DNA from: Cobetia sp. L2A1
Lineage (GTDB): Bacteria; Pseudomonadota; Gammaproteobacteria; Pseudomonadales; Halomonadaceae
Direction of reading: 5' to 3'
Assembly: GCF_009796845.1 (NCBI RefSeq)
Contig: NZ_CP047025.1
Coordinates: 1 to 64,000 of the forward strand
DNA: 64,000 nt
Both the position numbers and the translations under genes were made by a program. The notes beneath the pieces were generated by a model. The model worked only from the letters and a program-made list of their open reading frames with translations. It was not told the origin of the DNA and did not search any database. The stretch's first letter is position 1, and every line of letters begins with the position of its first letter. Positions 1 through 13,138 of this stretch are shown piece by piece.

Positions 1-509
1 CTGTCAGGAATCAGGGCAGAGATCTTTGTACCACTTCCGCGATTGATGCTGACAAGCGATCCTCTCGTCATCCAGGCTAAAAAGGCCAGTGGATAACCTT
101 GGTGCAGCCTGAGTATGAGTACAGCGCTGAGCCCGATGCGTGGCGGGTTTTTAGCATTATCCACGCCATGACAAAAAAGCAGTCGTTCTGAATATCTCAT
201 GACTATAGAAGGTGATGTTTTCTGTGGATAACCTGTTTCCTCGAAGTTCTCTCAATCTCCTGTCAGTAGAGTATCTCTGACGATAAGCAGCAAGAATCCT
301 GACATTAGCCTGTGCATGGCTGTGTGCATAAGTTGTGACTTGTTCCAGGCGCCTGAGCTCTCAGGTATTGCTACCCAGTCTTTCCCAGTGCAAGAGAGAT
401 CTCGATATCCGTGTTGTCCACAACAGCTAATGAGACAGATGCCGTGTGGATAACTTGAGTCTTGAGCTATACAATGACCGCCCCCTTCGACAACTGGATG
501 TGAGGTCGC
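1..509. other. putative oriC region with DnaA-box cluster
   Basis: No convincing gene lies here. The stretch holds at least six DnaA-box-like 9-mers: TGTGGATAA at 223-231 and 445-453 (exact TTATCCACA on the minus strand), TGTGCATAA at 323-331 (fits TTATNCACA), AGTGGATAA at 88-96, TTATCCACG at 157-165 and TTGTCCACA at 414-422. Several GATC sites are also present. The position directly upstream of dnaA matches the usual oriC location in gammaproteobacteria. I see no clear AT-rich unwinding element or rpmH inside the window, so the origin may extend to the left of base 1. Confidence 0.7.
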
Positions 510-1997
510 GTGTCGCTCGCACTTTGGCAACAATGTCTTGACGCCCTGCAGGACGAGCTGAATTCACAGCAGTTCAACACTTGGGTTCGCCCCCTGCAGG
601 CTGAAGAAGGTAACAGCGGAGAGCTGTGCCTACTCGCACCCAACCGCTTCGTACGGGACTGGGTCAATGACAAGTACCTCAAGCGTATCCACGAACTGCT
701 GCGTGAGCTGGCACCGGGCAAGCCGCCCAAGGTCGAGATCAGCGTCGGCAGTCGACGCACGGTGTCCAATCCTCGGCCGGAAGGGACTTCCGCGCCTGCA
801 TCAACTGCTCAGGCACAAGCGCCAGGTCAGATGCCGAGCCCGCGCTCGCCTCACGTTCACACCCCTCCGCGGGGTAACTATGGCGAAGAGCGTGAAATGG
901 CAGGTGATGGCTTGCGCGATAGGGCACCGCGTCGTAATGCACGCCAAGTGCAGGTCGAAGGCAGTCTCAAGCACTCCAATGGTTTGAATCCGAACTTCAC
1001 CTTCGAAACCTTTGTTGAAGGTAAGTCGAACCAGCTGGCTCGTGCGGCTTCACGTCAGGTTTCAGAGAATCCTGGCGGCGCTTATAACCCGCTGTTCCTC
1101 TATGGCGGCGTGGGGCTGGGTAAAACGCACCTGATGCATGCGGTAGGCAATCACCTTGCCAAGCAGGGCGGCGAGAATGCCAAGGTTGTTTACCTGCATT
1201 CAGAGCGATTCGTGGCCGATATGGTCAAGGCGCTGCAGCTCAATGCCATCAATGATTTCAAGCGCTTCTATCGTTCAGTCGATGCGCTGCTGATCGATGA
1301 CATTCAGTTCTTCGCTGGCAAGGAGCGCTCGCAGGAGGAGTTCTTCCACACCTTCAATGCGCTACTTGAAGGTGGTCAGCAGATGATCCTGACTTCGGAT
1401 CGCTATCCGAAAGAGATCAATGGTGTCGAAGAGCGACTCAAATCCCGCTTCGGCTGGGGGCTGACCGTCGCTATCGAGCCGCCTGAACTCGAGACGCGCG
1501 TGGCTATCCTGATGAAGAAGGCCGATCAGGCCAAGGTTGATCTACCGCACGATGCAGCCTTCTTTATTGCTCAGAAGATACGCTCCAATGTGCGTGAGTT
1601 GGAGGGTGCCTTGAAAAAGGTCATCGCCGACTCCCACTTCATGGGGCGCGTGATTACTCAGGATTTCATTCGCGAGTCGCTGAAAGATCTACTGGCACTC
1701 CAGGATAAGCAGGTGGGTGTGGACAACATCCAGCGTACAGTCGCGGAGTATTACAAGATCAAGATTTCTGATCTCCATTCCAAGCGACGTTCGCGCTCGG
1801 TCGCACGTCCTCGTCAGGTCGCCATGGCGCTTGCCAAGGAACTGACCAACCATAGTTTGCCGGAAATTGGTGATGCTTTTGGTGGCCGGGATCACACCAC
1901 AGTGCTGCATGCCTGTCGCAAAGTCGCTTCGCTTCGCGAAGAGAATGCCGATATCCGCGAGGACTACAAGAATCTGCTGCGTCTGTTGACCAGCTGA
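510..1997 (+). CDS. dnaA: chromosomal replication initiator protein DnaA
   Basis: DnaA binds the origin boxes and opens the duplex to start replication. The 495-residue protein shows the normal domain order: N-terminal DnaB-interaction domain ([17 protein letters not shown]), a variable linker (about residues 80-150), the AAA+ domain with Walker A GGVGLGKT at 199-206 and Walker B LLIDDIQF at 260-267, and the C-terminal box-binding domain with the signature [10 protein letters not shown] near residue 465. The start is a GTG at 510, chosen because it gives the family N-terminus. First gene of the dnaA-dnaN-recF-gyrB block. A DnaA box lies 57 bases before the start, consistent with autoregulation (inference). 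Confidence 0.98.
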   Translation: MSLALWQQCLDALQDELNSQQFNTWVRPLQAEEGNSGELCLLAPNRFVRDWVNDKYLKRIHELLRELAPGKPPKVEISVGSRRTVSNPRPEGTSAPASTAQAQAPGQMPSPRSPHVHTPPRGNYGEEREMAGDGLRDRAPRRNARQVQVEGSLKHSNGLNPNFTFETFVEGKSNQLARAASRQVSENPGGAYNPLFLYGGVGLGKTHLMHAVGNHLAKQGGENAKVVYLHSERFVADMVKALQLNAINDFKRFYRSVDALLIDDIQFFAGKERSQEEFFHTFNALLEGGQQMILTSDRYPKEINGVEERLKSRFGWGLTVAIEPPELETRVAILMKKADQAKVDLPHDAAFFIAQKIRSNVRELEGALKKVIADSHFMGRVITQDFIRESLKDLLALQDKQVGVDNIQRTVAEYYKIKISDLHSKRRSRSVARPRQVAMALAKELTNHSLPEIGDAFGGRDHTTVLHACRKVASLREENADIREDYKNLLRLLTS

Positions 1998-2147
1998 TCG
2001 AATTGCAGCGACGGGATGGGTTGGCGACAATCACCGACTTGATACGTCGCGCATTGGGCTTTGTGTCCTCATGCCGGCCTTAAATTTTTTGAGAGCTCGC
2101 GGCTATAGCCGCGAGCACTTACCCCGTTTCCAGAGAGTGGAGTCTCC

Positions 2148-3251
2148 ATGAAATTTGCCATTTCGCGTGAAGCCCTGCTACGCCCGCTGTCCCTGGTGGC
2201 GGGTGTGGTTGAGCGTCGTCAGACCTTGCCCGTGTTATCCAATGTATTGCTCGAAGTTTCCGATCAGCAACTATCACTGACCGGTACCGATCTCGAGGTC
2301 GAGCTGATTGGCCGCGTCGCACCAAGTCGTGTTGATGAGCCAGGCTCCGCCACTGTGCCTGCGCGAAAGCTGATGGATATCTGCAAGTCGCTGCCAGACG
2401 GCAGTGAGATCACGCTGGCACTGGAAGAAGGTCGCGCGATCCTGCGCAGTGGCCGCTCTCGCTTTACCCTCTCGACGCTGCCGGTCGCAGAATTTCCAAA
2501 TATCGACGATGGCCAGGGCGATGTCACCATCAGCCTGCCGCGTGGCACGCTCAAGCATCTGATCGACGCAACCTCCTTTGCGATGGCGCAGCAGGATGTT
2601 CGCTATTATCTCAACGGTATGCTGCTCGAGTTGACCAGCAATATTGTGCGCACTGTAGCGACCGATGGTCATCGCCTGGCAGTCTGCGAGCAGGCGGCTG
2701 ATATTAATGTCAGTGAATCCCAGAAGCTGATTATTCCGCGCAAGGGCATTCTGGAGCTGGCGCGTTTGCTGGATGGCAGCAATGAGCCGATGACCCTGAC
2801 CGTGAGTGGTACGCATGTCCGTGCCCAGACGGGTGACTTCACCTTCACTTCCAAGCTGGTTGACGGGAAATTCCCGGATTACGAGCGTGTTGTGCCGCGT
2901 GGTGGCGATAAGGTCATTATTGCTGAGCGTGCTGAGTTGCGTCAGGTACTGTCGCGTACCGCGATACTCTCCAATGAGAAGTACCGCGGTGTACGCTTGC
3001 ATCTTGAAGCAGGTAATTTGCGTGTGCTGGCTAATAACCCGGAGCAGGAAGAGGCCGAGGAGAACATCAGCCTCGATTATCAGGGAGCGGGTCTGGAAAT
3101 TGGCTTTAACGTCGGTTATCTGATTGATGTGCTAGGCGTGCTGGATTCAGACCGTGTGCAGCTAACGCTTTCCGATGGCAATAGCTCGGCACTTCTGGAG
3201 GAACCGGGTGGTGGTGATGCGCGTTACGTAGTCATGCCAATGCGCCTGTAA
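2148..3251 (+). CDS. dnaN: DNA polymerase III sliding clamp (beta subunit)
   Basis: The beta clamp encircles DNA and tethers polymerase III. The 367-residue product begins MKFAISREALLRPLSLVAGVV and ends VMPMRL, both typical of the family, and its length matches the three-domain clamp (about 366 residues in E. coli). A ribosome-binding site (GGAGT) precedes the ATG. It follows dnaA by 150 bases that contain no gene, and precedes recF by about 180 bases that hold a strong inverted repeat, so recF may be separately controlled. A long reverse-strand reading frame over it is a shadow. Confidence 0.98.
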   Translation: MKFAISREALLRPLSLVAGVVERRQTLPVLSNVLLEVSDQQLSLTGTDLEVELIGRVAPSRVDEPGSATVPARKLMDICKSLPDGSEITLALEEGRAILRSGRSRFTLSTLPVAEFPNIDDGQGDVTISLPRGTLKHLIDATSFAMAQQDVRYYLNGMLLELTSNIVRTVATDGHRLAVCEQAADINVSESQKLIIPRKGILELARLLDGSNEPMTLTVSGTHVRAQTGDFTFTSKLVDGKFPDYERVVPRGGDKVIIAERAELRQVLSRTAILSNEKYRGVRLHLEAGNLRVLANNPEQEEAEENISLDYQGAGLEIGFNVGYLIDVLGVLDSDRVQLTLSDGNSSALLEEPGGGDARYVVMPMRL

Positions 3252-3330
3252 TTATATTTTTTCTTATATATAACAGTAGGTTGAGTCATAAAAGCGCTGC
3301 CGGCGTTAGCTATGTTTCGCGACGGTAAAT

Positions 3331-3374
3331 GACAACACCCGTGATCTTCTCAATCGACGATCACGGGTGTTGTC
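3331..3374. repeat. perfect 16-bp inverted repeat between dnaN and recF
   Basis: GACAACACCCGTGATC at 3331-3346 is repeated in reverse complement at 3359-3374 with a 12-base loop. No T-run follows, so it is not a textbook intrinsic terminator on the plus strand. It may be a partial terminator, an attenuator or an mRNA processing site in the dnaN-recF transcript. It lies within an upstream in-frame extension of recF, which argues that this extension is not translated. Confidence 0.75.
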
Positions 3375-3433
3375 GTGTTAGCACTACGAGTTATTCTCGT
3401 TGCCAAATTTTCAGTCCACACCGAGGCCTCTCC

Positions 3434-6956
<3,523 letters not shown>

Positions 6957-6983
6957 TATCGCGAGCTTGAGCTAGTCATACAT

Positions 6984-7019
6984 GAAACGGCCTCTGATCA
7001 TTGATCAGGGGCCGTTTTA
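6984..7019. terminator. bidirectional Rho-independent terminator between gyrB and the hydrolase
   Basis: The stem AAACGGCC/GGCCGTTT brackets an inner TGATCA-TTGATCA pairing, with T-runs on both strands. The genes on either side converge, so it can serve both. Confidence 0.85.
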
Positions 7020-7046
7020 GTGTGCAGACTGAATACCGCTTCTGGC

Positions 7047-7988
7047 TCAGCGTTCTGCTAACCAGTTGCAGATGTGCGTGCCGGTGATGTGTGCCGTCGC
7101 AATGCCTAGATGGTCGATGTCTGAAAGTATCTCTATCTGAGCGGAATGGTGATGGGGAGACAGGCAGTCGCCCAGGCGCTCTGCAATGAAGGCCTCATCG
7201 TGTTCTCCGATAAGTGCCAATAACGGAATGTCGTGCTCAAAAAGTATCTTCAGGTCTCGTTGATAATCTTTCGGGTTGAGTCCTGTCATCATGCGCCACG
7301 AGTAAGCTGCCGTCGTGTTTGAATCACGATATTGTTCAGGGATATTGAATTTCAATACGACAAGATTATCCAGTCGATGGATATTGAGCTTATCCAGCAG
7401 ACTACATAGCAGCATGCGCGCGATCTTGGGTGATGCCCATGTTGATTCACGTCTGTTATTGGTCGCCATATGGTGCAGGTACGGAGCTAAAAGGATGACT
7501 CCCGCAAGCTGATTTGCGGTTGGATGACGTTCAAGTATCGCCACAGAAGAACGAAGCGTCAGCCCACCACCGGCAGAATGACCTGCAAGGTATATCGAAG
7601 CGCTGGATGGCAATGCCAAGGATTTGATCAGATCCTCAAGGTCTTCCTCGAGCTGCAGAGCATGATCGATGTCCCCTCTGCGTGCTGGTACAGGCCCATG
7701 ACCACGCAGATCTGGTGTGTGGACATGGTACCCGCTGTCAGCAAGTTGCATGGCGAGACAGGCGAGATAGCGACTGTCACTGCTGGAACCATGAACAATA
7801 AGGATATGGCTCTCTCCAGGCGCCAATTGTGTCTCAGATTCCGTTTCAGATGTTGCCGCATAGTGTCGACATCCGAGATGACTGCCATCACGACATGGAT
7901 AAGTCTCCAAGACTGCGGGAGTTGGCCATGAGGCTTTGGCAGATAGAAAGTTGGAAAAATCGAAAGCGTGGTTGGCTTCATCTGACAT
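7047..7988 (-). CDS. alpha/beta hydrolase, lysophospholipase-like
   Basis: A probable serine hydrolase of the alpha/beta fold; the substrate is unknown. From ATG 7988 the product is 313 residues. Visible features are VHGSSSD (oxyanion region), PDLRGHG, the nucleophile elbow GHSAGG with Ser about 138, a late acidic residue in GEHDEAF and a late His in DIDHLGIA. Starts further upstream are in frame but run into the luxS terminator, so they are less likely. It lies between converging gyrB and the leftward luxS, separated from luxS by a terminator, so it probably has its own promoter. A lysophospholipase or monoacylglycerol lipase role is a family guess. Confidence 0.8.
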   Translation of the reverse strand: MSDEANHAFDFSNFLSAKASWPTPAVLETYPCRDGSHLGCRHYAATSETESETQLAPGESHILIVHGSSSDSRYLACLAMQLADSGYHVHTPDLRGHGPVPARRGDIDHALQLEEDLEDLIKSLALPSSASIYLAGHSAGGGLTLRSSVAILERHPTANQLAGVILLAPYLHHMATNNRRESTWASPKIARMLLCSLLDKLNIHRLDNLVVLKFNIPEQYRDSNTTAAYSWRMMTGLNPKDYQRDLKILFEHDIPLLALIGEHDEAFIAERLGDCLSPHHHSAQIEILSDIDHLGIATAHITGTHICNWLAER

Positions 7989-8085
7989 GAGGGAGTCCAG
8001 ATAATGAACGCATAGAGGAGAGGCTTGGGAGGCGTGCTGCCATAGCATAGTCACACTTGAGATATTCAGGAAATATCGCAAAGAA

Positions 8086-8119
8086 AAACCCCGTCTTTCT
8101 TGATCAGAAAGCGGGGTTT
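8086..8119 (-). terminator. Rho-independent terminator after luxS
   Basis: AAACCCCGTCTTTCT at 8086-8100 pairs with AGAAAGCGGGGTTT at 8106-8119 (one mismatch) around a five-base loop, followed on the minus strand by a run of T. It ends the luxS transcript. Confidence 0.85.
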
Positions 8120-8249
8120 ATTTCGCAAGAACGTATGCGAAGGGCGCGACGGGAAAGTGGAGCCTCTTGGTGCCGTTATTTATATCACGACAGTCTTTGG
8201 AGGCCAGACTCAACCTATCAAACCTGGCAGGTCATTCAAGATGACAGAT

Positions 8250-8762
8250 TCAATGCGCTTGATTCAGGAAGCCTTCGTCCAGCTTCAATTCTTCATTCAG
8301 GTTCACACCAATATCGCGCGACAGAATATTGCTGGCGATCTGCTTGGCTTCTTCCAGAGAGTGCATCTGAGCGGTGCCACATTGATAGATGTTGAGCTCA
8401 GGAATTTCTTCCTGACGAGTAACATCGAGTACATCTTGCATGGCAGCAGACCAGGCAGCCGCAACGCGTGATTCCTGTGGCTCACCGATCAGGCTCATGT
8501 AAAAGCCGGTACGGCAGCCCATCGGCGAGATATCGATGATTTCGACGCCATCACCGTTGAGATGCTCGCGCATGAAGCCCGCGAACAGGTGCTCGAGCGT
8601 GTGAATGCCTTTTTCAGAGAGAATCTCTTCGTTTGGCACGCAGAAGCGCAGATCGAAGACAGTGATGTTGTCGCCCTTGGGAGTGCCCATCTTCTTGGCC
8701 ACACGCACGGCAGGGGCCTTCATGATGGTGTGGTCGACAGTGAAGCTATCCAATAGTGGCAT
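8250..8762 (-). CDS. luxS: S-ribosylhomocysteine lyase LuxS
   Basis: LuxS cleaves S-ribosylhomocysteine to homocysteine and DPD, the precursor of autoinducer-2, in the activated methyl cycle. From ATG 8762 the protein has 170 residues, with the zinc ligands His54 and His58 (HTLEH) and Cys128, and the catalytic Cys83 in MGCRTGFY, all at the positions known in E. coli LuxS. A longer in-frame start is rejected because a clean GGAGG site sits just before 8762. A small hairpin (GGGCAG/CTGCCC, 8793-8811) lies in the leader. Neither pfs nor the autoinducer receptor genes are nearby. Confidence 0.97.
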   Translation of the reverse strand: MPLLDSFTVDHTIMKAPAVRVAKKMGTPKGDNITVFDLRFCVPNEEILSEKGIHTLEHLFAGFMREHLNGDGVEIIDISPMGCRTGFYMSLIGEPQESRVAAAWSAAMQDVLDVTRQEEIPELNIYQCGTAQMHSLEEAKQIASNILSRDIGVNLNEELKLDEGFLNQAH

Positions 8763-8857
8763 GCAAAACCTCCAAGCATGAGGAAGAGGGAAGGGCAGAC
8801 ATTTCCTGCCCAGTTTCATGCCTGAAGGGTAGCATATTGACGCCGATGGTCAGAGAG

Positions 8858-8876
8858 ATACGCATCTCTGGCGTAT
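8858..8876. promoter_or_regulatory. short inverted repeat upstream of luxS, possible operator
   Basis: ATACGC at 8858-8863 and GCGTAT at 8871-8876 are separated by seven bases in the 137-base gmhB-luxS gap. The overlapping AGAGA/TCTCT arms add symmetry. It could bind a dimeric regulator of luxS; no known motif is recognised. Confidence 0.3.
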
Positions 8877-8899
8877 GTCATGAGCAACTCCGAATAGCG

Positions 8900-9529
8900 T
8901 CAGAGATAACTCTCGGCAGCAGCCTCACAGCCATTGCAGCTGCGTAGGGACTTTCCCGGTTCGCCCTCGGAGGGCGCATGATTGAGTTCGCCATCCAGTA
9001 AACGGTTGGTGAAGTCGGCTAGATTGGCAACCACCAGCACATCCTTCAAGCCTTCGCCGTCCGCAAGCGTCTTCTGTCCCTTGCCCGTCATGACCAACGC
9101 AGCGCGACAGCCGGCCTTCTGGCCCGCCACGAGATCACGCAGGCTGTCACCCAGCATCCATGCACCATCGAAATCAGGAATCTGTAGTGCATCCTGAATC
9201 TGGTGCAGCAGGCCTGGCTCAGGCTTGCGGCAATCGCAGCCATCATCCGGGCCGTGTGGGCAGTAGGCGATGTGAGCAATATCGCCGCCTGCAGCTTTCA
9301 CCAGCTGAATCATTTTGGCGTGCATGTCGTCGAGCTCACGGTGCCCAAAATGACCACGTGCGATACCGGACTGATTGGTCGCCACGGCGACGGTATACCC
9401 GGCACGTGTCAGACGTGCGATAGCCTTGATGGAGGTAGGGTATTCGATCCACTCTTCAGCGTTCTTGACGAAGGCGTCGGAGTCTTCGTTGATGACTCCG
9501 TCGCGGTCGAGCACGATTAGTTTGCGCAT
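8900..9529 (-). CDS. gmhB: D-glycero-beta-D-manno-heptose 1,7-bisphosphate 7-phosphatase
   Basis: GmhB removes the 7-phosphate in the ADP-heptose pathway for LPS inner core. The 209-residue HAD-family protein shows the nucleophile motif DRDGVIN (Asp8, Asp10), ATNQSGIARG, the zinc-site region CPHGPDDGCDCRKP and GDSLRDL. ATG 9529 is preferred over an upstream TTG. The order glyQ-glyS-gmhB matches pseudomonads. A strong candidate promoter at 9733-9761 would give it its own transcript with a leader of about 200 bases. It belongs functionally with hldD and hldE further right. Confidence 0.93.
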   Translation of the reverse strand: MRKLIVLDRDGVINEDSDAFVKNAEEWIEYPTSIKAIARLTRAGYTVAVATNQSGIARGHFGHRELDDMHAKMIQLVKAAGGDIAHIAYCPHGPDDGCDCRKPEPGLLHQIQDALQIPDFDGAWMLGDSLRDLVAGQKAGCRAALVMTGKGQKTLADGEGLKDVLVVANLADFTNRLLDGELNHAPSEGEPGKSLRSCNGCEAAAESYL

Positions 9530-9732
9530 GGTCAATTCTTCGCATCAGGGCAGTCAGGGGCGTCAGCCGGGCTGCTTGTCAGGGTGTCGCCGCTTTGCCT
9601 TGAGGAAAAGTCGTGACCGTGGTCACAACATGACGCTCACACGGGTAAACAGGCAAATGGCGCCGAGTGTTTGGAGATATGGACTTCGCTGCGACATGCT
9701 GCCGCATTTCTCGAACACTGTTTCTATACTGG

Positions 9733-9761
9733 ATTCTAGTGCGACCTAGGTAGTGTATCAA
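9733..9761 (-). promoter_or_regulatory. predicted sigma-70 promoter for gmhB
   Basis: On the minus strand TTGATA (9756-9761), a 17-base spacer and TAGAAT (9733-9738) form a near-consensus promoter. Transcription would begin near 9726, leaving an untranslated leader of about 200 bases before gmhB. Apart from this and the glyS terminator I see nothing else in the 9530-9939 gap. Confidence 0.55.
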
Positions 9762-9840
9762 GGCAGAATTTGTGACTTTGGTGATTACTTGCGTTAAATC
9801 CTGTCACGCAACGCCATAAGTCATTGAGCCTAAGACACAG

Positions 9841-9864
9841 AAAACCCCGCCGTGGCGGGGCTTT
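9841..9864 (-). terminator. Rho-independent terminator after glyS
   Basis: CCCCGCC (9845-9851) pairs with GGCGGGG (9854-9860), and a run of T follows on the minus strand. It lies between the glyS stop and the gmhB promoter. Confidence 0.75.
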
Positions 9865-9939
9865 CTGTGTTCATGCTGACTCTGACTCACTTGAGGTGCG
9901 AGAATCGATCAATCGCGAGCCTCAGGCTTGGCGGTGCTG

Positions 9940-12009
9940 TTACTGCGTCAGCAGACTGATGTCCGCCACACCCATGAACAGGCCTTGCAGGCTGGCGAGC
10001 ATGGCCAGACGATTGGCTCGCACTGCCTCATCGTCAGCATTGACCATTACCTGGTCAAAGAAGGCATCGACCGGCACACGCAGGTTGGCCAGTGCATCGA
10101 GCGCTTCCTGATAACGTGCTTCTGCAAACAGTGGCGCGACCTCGGCATGGCGGGCATTGAGCGCTTCAGCCAATTCACGCTCGGCTGCCTCGCTCAACAG
10201 GCTCGCGTCCACTACGGTACGACCATCATGCTCGGCTTTGGCGAGGATGTTGGAAACACGCTTGTTGGCCGCCGCGAGTGCAGCAGCTTCAGGGCGCTTA
10301 CCGAAGGCATGTACAGCACGTAGACGACGTGCGAAGTCCAGCGGATTACTGACCTTCAGGGTGCGCACGGCCAGATACAGCTCGGCCCCCATGTCTTCTT
10401 CGCCTGCCCAGGCGCGGAAGCGATCAAGCATGTACTCGAGCACATCATCGACTAGGCCATCCGCCTTGGGCAGGTCACGATGCTGCTCGGCGCTGACAGT
10501 CAGCAGCTCGCGCAGGTCGAGTTCCAGCTCACCCTTGATCAGGATGTTGAGCACGCCGATGGTGGCGCGTCGCAAGGCGAACGGGTCCTTGGCGCCGGTG
10601 GGACGCTGACCGATCCCGAAGATACCGGTGAGGGTATCGAGACGATCGGCCAAAGCGACGGCCATACCGACTTTGCTCTTCGGGATGGCATCGCCTGCAA
10701 AGCGCGGCAGATACTGTTCTTCAAGCGCCAGGGCGACGGTGGCATCTTCGCCATCGTGGAGCGCGTAGTAGTGCCCCATGATGCCCTGCAGTTCAGGGAA
10801 TTCCAGCACCATCTCGGTGACCAGGTCGGTCTTGGCCAGCTGTGCCGCACGTGCCGCGTGCTCGGCATCGGCACCGATGCGCTCAGCGATATGGCGTGCT
10901 ACCGCTTCGCTACGACGTGCCTTCTCGGCCATGCTGCCCAGCTTCTGCTGGAAGACGACGCTCTCGAGCTTCTCGCGACGTGATTCCAGTGTGGTGCGCA
11001 GGTCCGTCTCGTAGAAGAAGGCGGCATCGCCTAGGCGCGGACGTATGACCTTCTCGTTACCGGAGATGACCTGGTCGGGATCTTTACTCTCGATATTGGC
11101 GACGGTGATGAAGGCGGGCATGAGCTTGCCGTCATCGTTCAGCAGGTGGAAGTATTTCTGGTTGGCCTTCATGGAGGAGATCAGGCACTCCGCCGGCACT
11201 TCAAGGAAGCGCTCATCGAAGGTGCCGGTCAGCGCCACTGGCCACTCCACCAGGCCACTGACCTCATTGAGCAAGACTTCGTCGATGACGGCATTGGCGC
11301 CATAGACTTCTGCTTCGGCCTGAACCTGCTCGCGGATACGCTCACGGCGCACCTCACGATTGGCCAGTACGCGGGCATTTTCCAGCGCATCGAGGTAGTC
11401 CTCGGCGTGCGCCAGCGTGATGGCCTGCGGCGCGTGGAAGCGGTGACCGAAGGTGGTGCGACCGGAGTCGAGGCCGAGCACACTGGCGTCGATCACGTCG
11501 CTGCCGTACAGCGCGACCAGCCAGTGCACCGGGCGTGAGAATTCAATGCGTGAGGCTCCCCAGCGCATGTTCTTCGGCACCGGCAGGCGTGCGACGACCT
11601 GCTCCAGCATGGCCGGCAGCAGGGCGGAGAGATGTTCGCCCGGCTGGATATGGCGATAGCCGAGCCAGGTGCCCTTGTCGGTTTCCAGCTCGATCAGGTC
11701 ACTGACGTCCACACCGCAGGAGCGAGCGAAGCCCTGAACGGCACGAGTTGGCTCGCCATCCTTGAAGGCGGCGGCCTTGGCCGGACCGCGCTTCTCGATC
11801 TCGCGGTCCGGTTGGCGCTCGGCCAGTGATTCGATCATCACTGCAAGACGGCGCGGGGTCGCGTAGGCACGAACTTGGCCGAAAGAGACTTCCGCGGCAC
11901 GCAGGCCATCCGCCAGGCCATTGGCCAGGCTTTCAGCAAGTGCGTCGATGGCACTCGGCGGCAATTCTTCGCAGCCCAGTTCGATCAGCAGGGTATTCAC
12001 GGTGGCCAT
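9940..12009 (-). CDS. glyS: glycyl-tRNA synthetase beta subunit
   Basis: Beta chain of the bacterial heterotetrameric glycyl-tRNA synthetase; it contributes tRNA binding while the alpha chain carries the catalytic core. The 689-residue protein begins MATVNTLLIELGCEELPPSA and contains RHRFHAP-like GHRFHAP and the HD-domain-like central region, with the length usual for the family (E. coli 689). It starts two bases after the glyQ stop, so the two subunits are cotranslated from one mRNA. A terminator follows at 9841-9864. Confidence 0.97.
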   Translation of the reverse strand: MATVNTLLIELGCEELPPSAIDALAESLANGLADGLRAAEVSFGQVRAYATPRRLAVMIESLAERQPDREIEKRGPAKAAAFKDGEPTRAVQGFARSCGVDVSDLIELETDKGTWLGYRHIQPGEHLSALLPAMLEQVVARLPVPKNMRWGASRIEFSRPVHWLVALYGSDVIDASVLGLDSGRTTFGHRFHAPQAITLAHAEDYLDALENARVLANREVRRERIREQVQAEAEVYGANAVIDEVLLNEVSGLVEWPVALTGTFDERFLEVPAECLISSMKANQKYFHLLNDDGKLMPAFITVANIESKDPDQVISGNEKVIRPRLGDAAFFYETDLRTTLESRREKLESVVFQQKLGSMAEKARRSEAVARHIAERIGADAEHAARAAQLAKTDLVTEMVLEFPELQGIMGHYYALHDGEDATVALALEEQYLPRFAGDAIPKSKVGMAVALADRLDTLTGIFGIGQRPTGAKDPFALRRATIGVLNILIKGELELDLRELLTVSAEQHRDLPKADGLVDDVLEYMLDRFRAWAGEEDMGAELYLAVRTLKVSNPLDFARRLRAVHAFGKRPEAAALAAANKRVSNILAKAEHDGRTVVDASLLSEAAERELAEALNARHAEVAPLFAEARYQEALDALANLRVPVDAFFDQVMVNADDEAVRANRLAMLASLQGLFMGVADISLLTQ

Positions 12010-12011
12010 GC

Positions 12012-12968
12012 TTACGCGTCTCCCTCGGTAGTGGTGTCATCGGCAGCCAGCAGTTCATCACGCAACGCCTTCGGAGCGAGCGGGAAGCCGGCGGCCTTGC
12101 GAGATGCGTAATACGCGTGTGCCACATCGCGAGCCAGGGTACGTACGCGCAGAATGTAGCGCTGTCGCTCGGTGACCGAGATAGCATGGCGGGCATCCAG
12201 CAGATTGAAGGTATGTGATGCCTTCAGTACCTGCTCGTAAGCCGGCAGCGGTAGGTTGGCGGCTAGCAGCTTTTGGCACTCGTTTTCGCTGTGATCGAAG
12301 GAAGCGAACAGCTCCGGCACGGCGGCGTGCTCGAAGTTATAGGCAGACTGCTCCTTCTCATTTTGCAGGAAGACGTCGCCATAGGTGACGACCGAGCCAT
12401 CTGGTGCGGTCGTCCAGATCAGGTCGTAGACACTGTCTACGTCCTGCAGGTACATCGCGATACGCTCGAGGCCGTAGGTCAGTTCGCCGGTGACCGGGAA
12501 GCATTCGATGCCACCTGCCTGCTGGAAGTAAGTGAACTGCGTCACCTCCATGCCGTTGAGCCACATTTCCCAGCCGAGACCCCAGGCGCCAAGCGTCGGG
12601 GACTCCCAGTTGTCCTCGACAAAACGGATGTCGTGGACCAGCGGATCGATGCCCAGACGCGCCAGAGAGCCCAGGTAGAGCTCCTGCAGGTTGATCGGTG
12701 ACGGCTTCATCACCACCTGGAACTGATAATAATGCTGCAGGCGATTGGGATTTTCGCCATAGCGGCCGTCGGTAGGACGGCGGGAAGGCTGCACATAGGC
12801 AGCGTTCCAGGTTTCAGGTCCGATGGAGCGTAGGAAGGTTGCCGGGTGGAAAGTACCGGCACCGACCTCCATATCCAAAGGTTGCATGATGATGCAACCC
12901 TGCTCGGCCCAGTATTGCTGCAGGGCCAGAATCAGGCCCTGGAAGGTTTTCACGTCTGGCTGTGTCAT
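12012..12968 (-). CDS. glyQ: glycyl-tRNA synthetase alpha subunit
   Basis: Catalytic alpha chain of the heterotetrameric glycyl-tRNA synthetase. The product has 318 residues from ATG 12968, beginning [20 protein letters not shown], which aligns with the family start; an ATG seven codons upstream is also open. Characteristic segments are [35 protein letters not shown] and [19 protein letters not shown]. First gene of the glyQ-glyS pair. It diverges from hldD across about 150 bases, where TATACT (minus strand, near 13010) is a possible -10 element. Confidence 0.96.
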   Translation of the reverse strand: MTQPDVKTFQGLILALQQYWAEQGCIIMQPLDMEVGAGTFHPATFLRSIGPETWNAAYVQPSRRPTDGRYGENPNRLQHYYQFQVVMKPSPINLQELYLGSLARLGIDPLVHDIRFVEDNWESPTLGAWGLGWEMWLNGMEVTQFTYFQQAGGIECFPVTGELTYGLERIAMYLQDVDSVYDLIWTTAPDGSVVTYGDVFLQNEKEQSAYNFEHAAVPELFASFDHSENECQKLLAANLPLPAYEQVLKASHTFNLLDARHAISVTERQRYILRVRTLARDVAHAYYASRKAAGFPLAPKALRDELLAADDTTTEGDA

Positions 12969-13138
12969 TGGTGAAGCCCGTTGGCCCATGAATTCGAGAA
13001 CTGCCGAGTATACAATCCCCGCTTATCTGGTTATAGGCCGCACGTGAAACCGAGTGTGTGCCATTTTCATTTTTCGCTGTGTCGCATCTACTCGCGACCG
13101 CATTCCGTACAAGCCTTTACAGGCTCTGGGAGTTCAAC

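Noticed and set aside
2274..3002. 242-codon frame antisense to dnaN
   Set aside because: Fully inside dnaN, no ribosome site or family features; a shadow of the coding bias.
3329..3433. N-terminal extension of recF
   Set aside because: Would be encoded by a strong hairpin and does not resemble RecF; ATG 3434 fits the family.
7628..7981. 117-codon minus-strand frame inside the alpha/beta hydrolase gene
   Set aside because: Same strand but other frame of a gene with a clear catalytic triad; no ribosome site.
13041..13050. Possible seventh parS site (CACGTGAAAC)
   Set aside because: Only the right half matches; the left half is GC-rich and unrelated.
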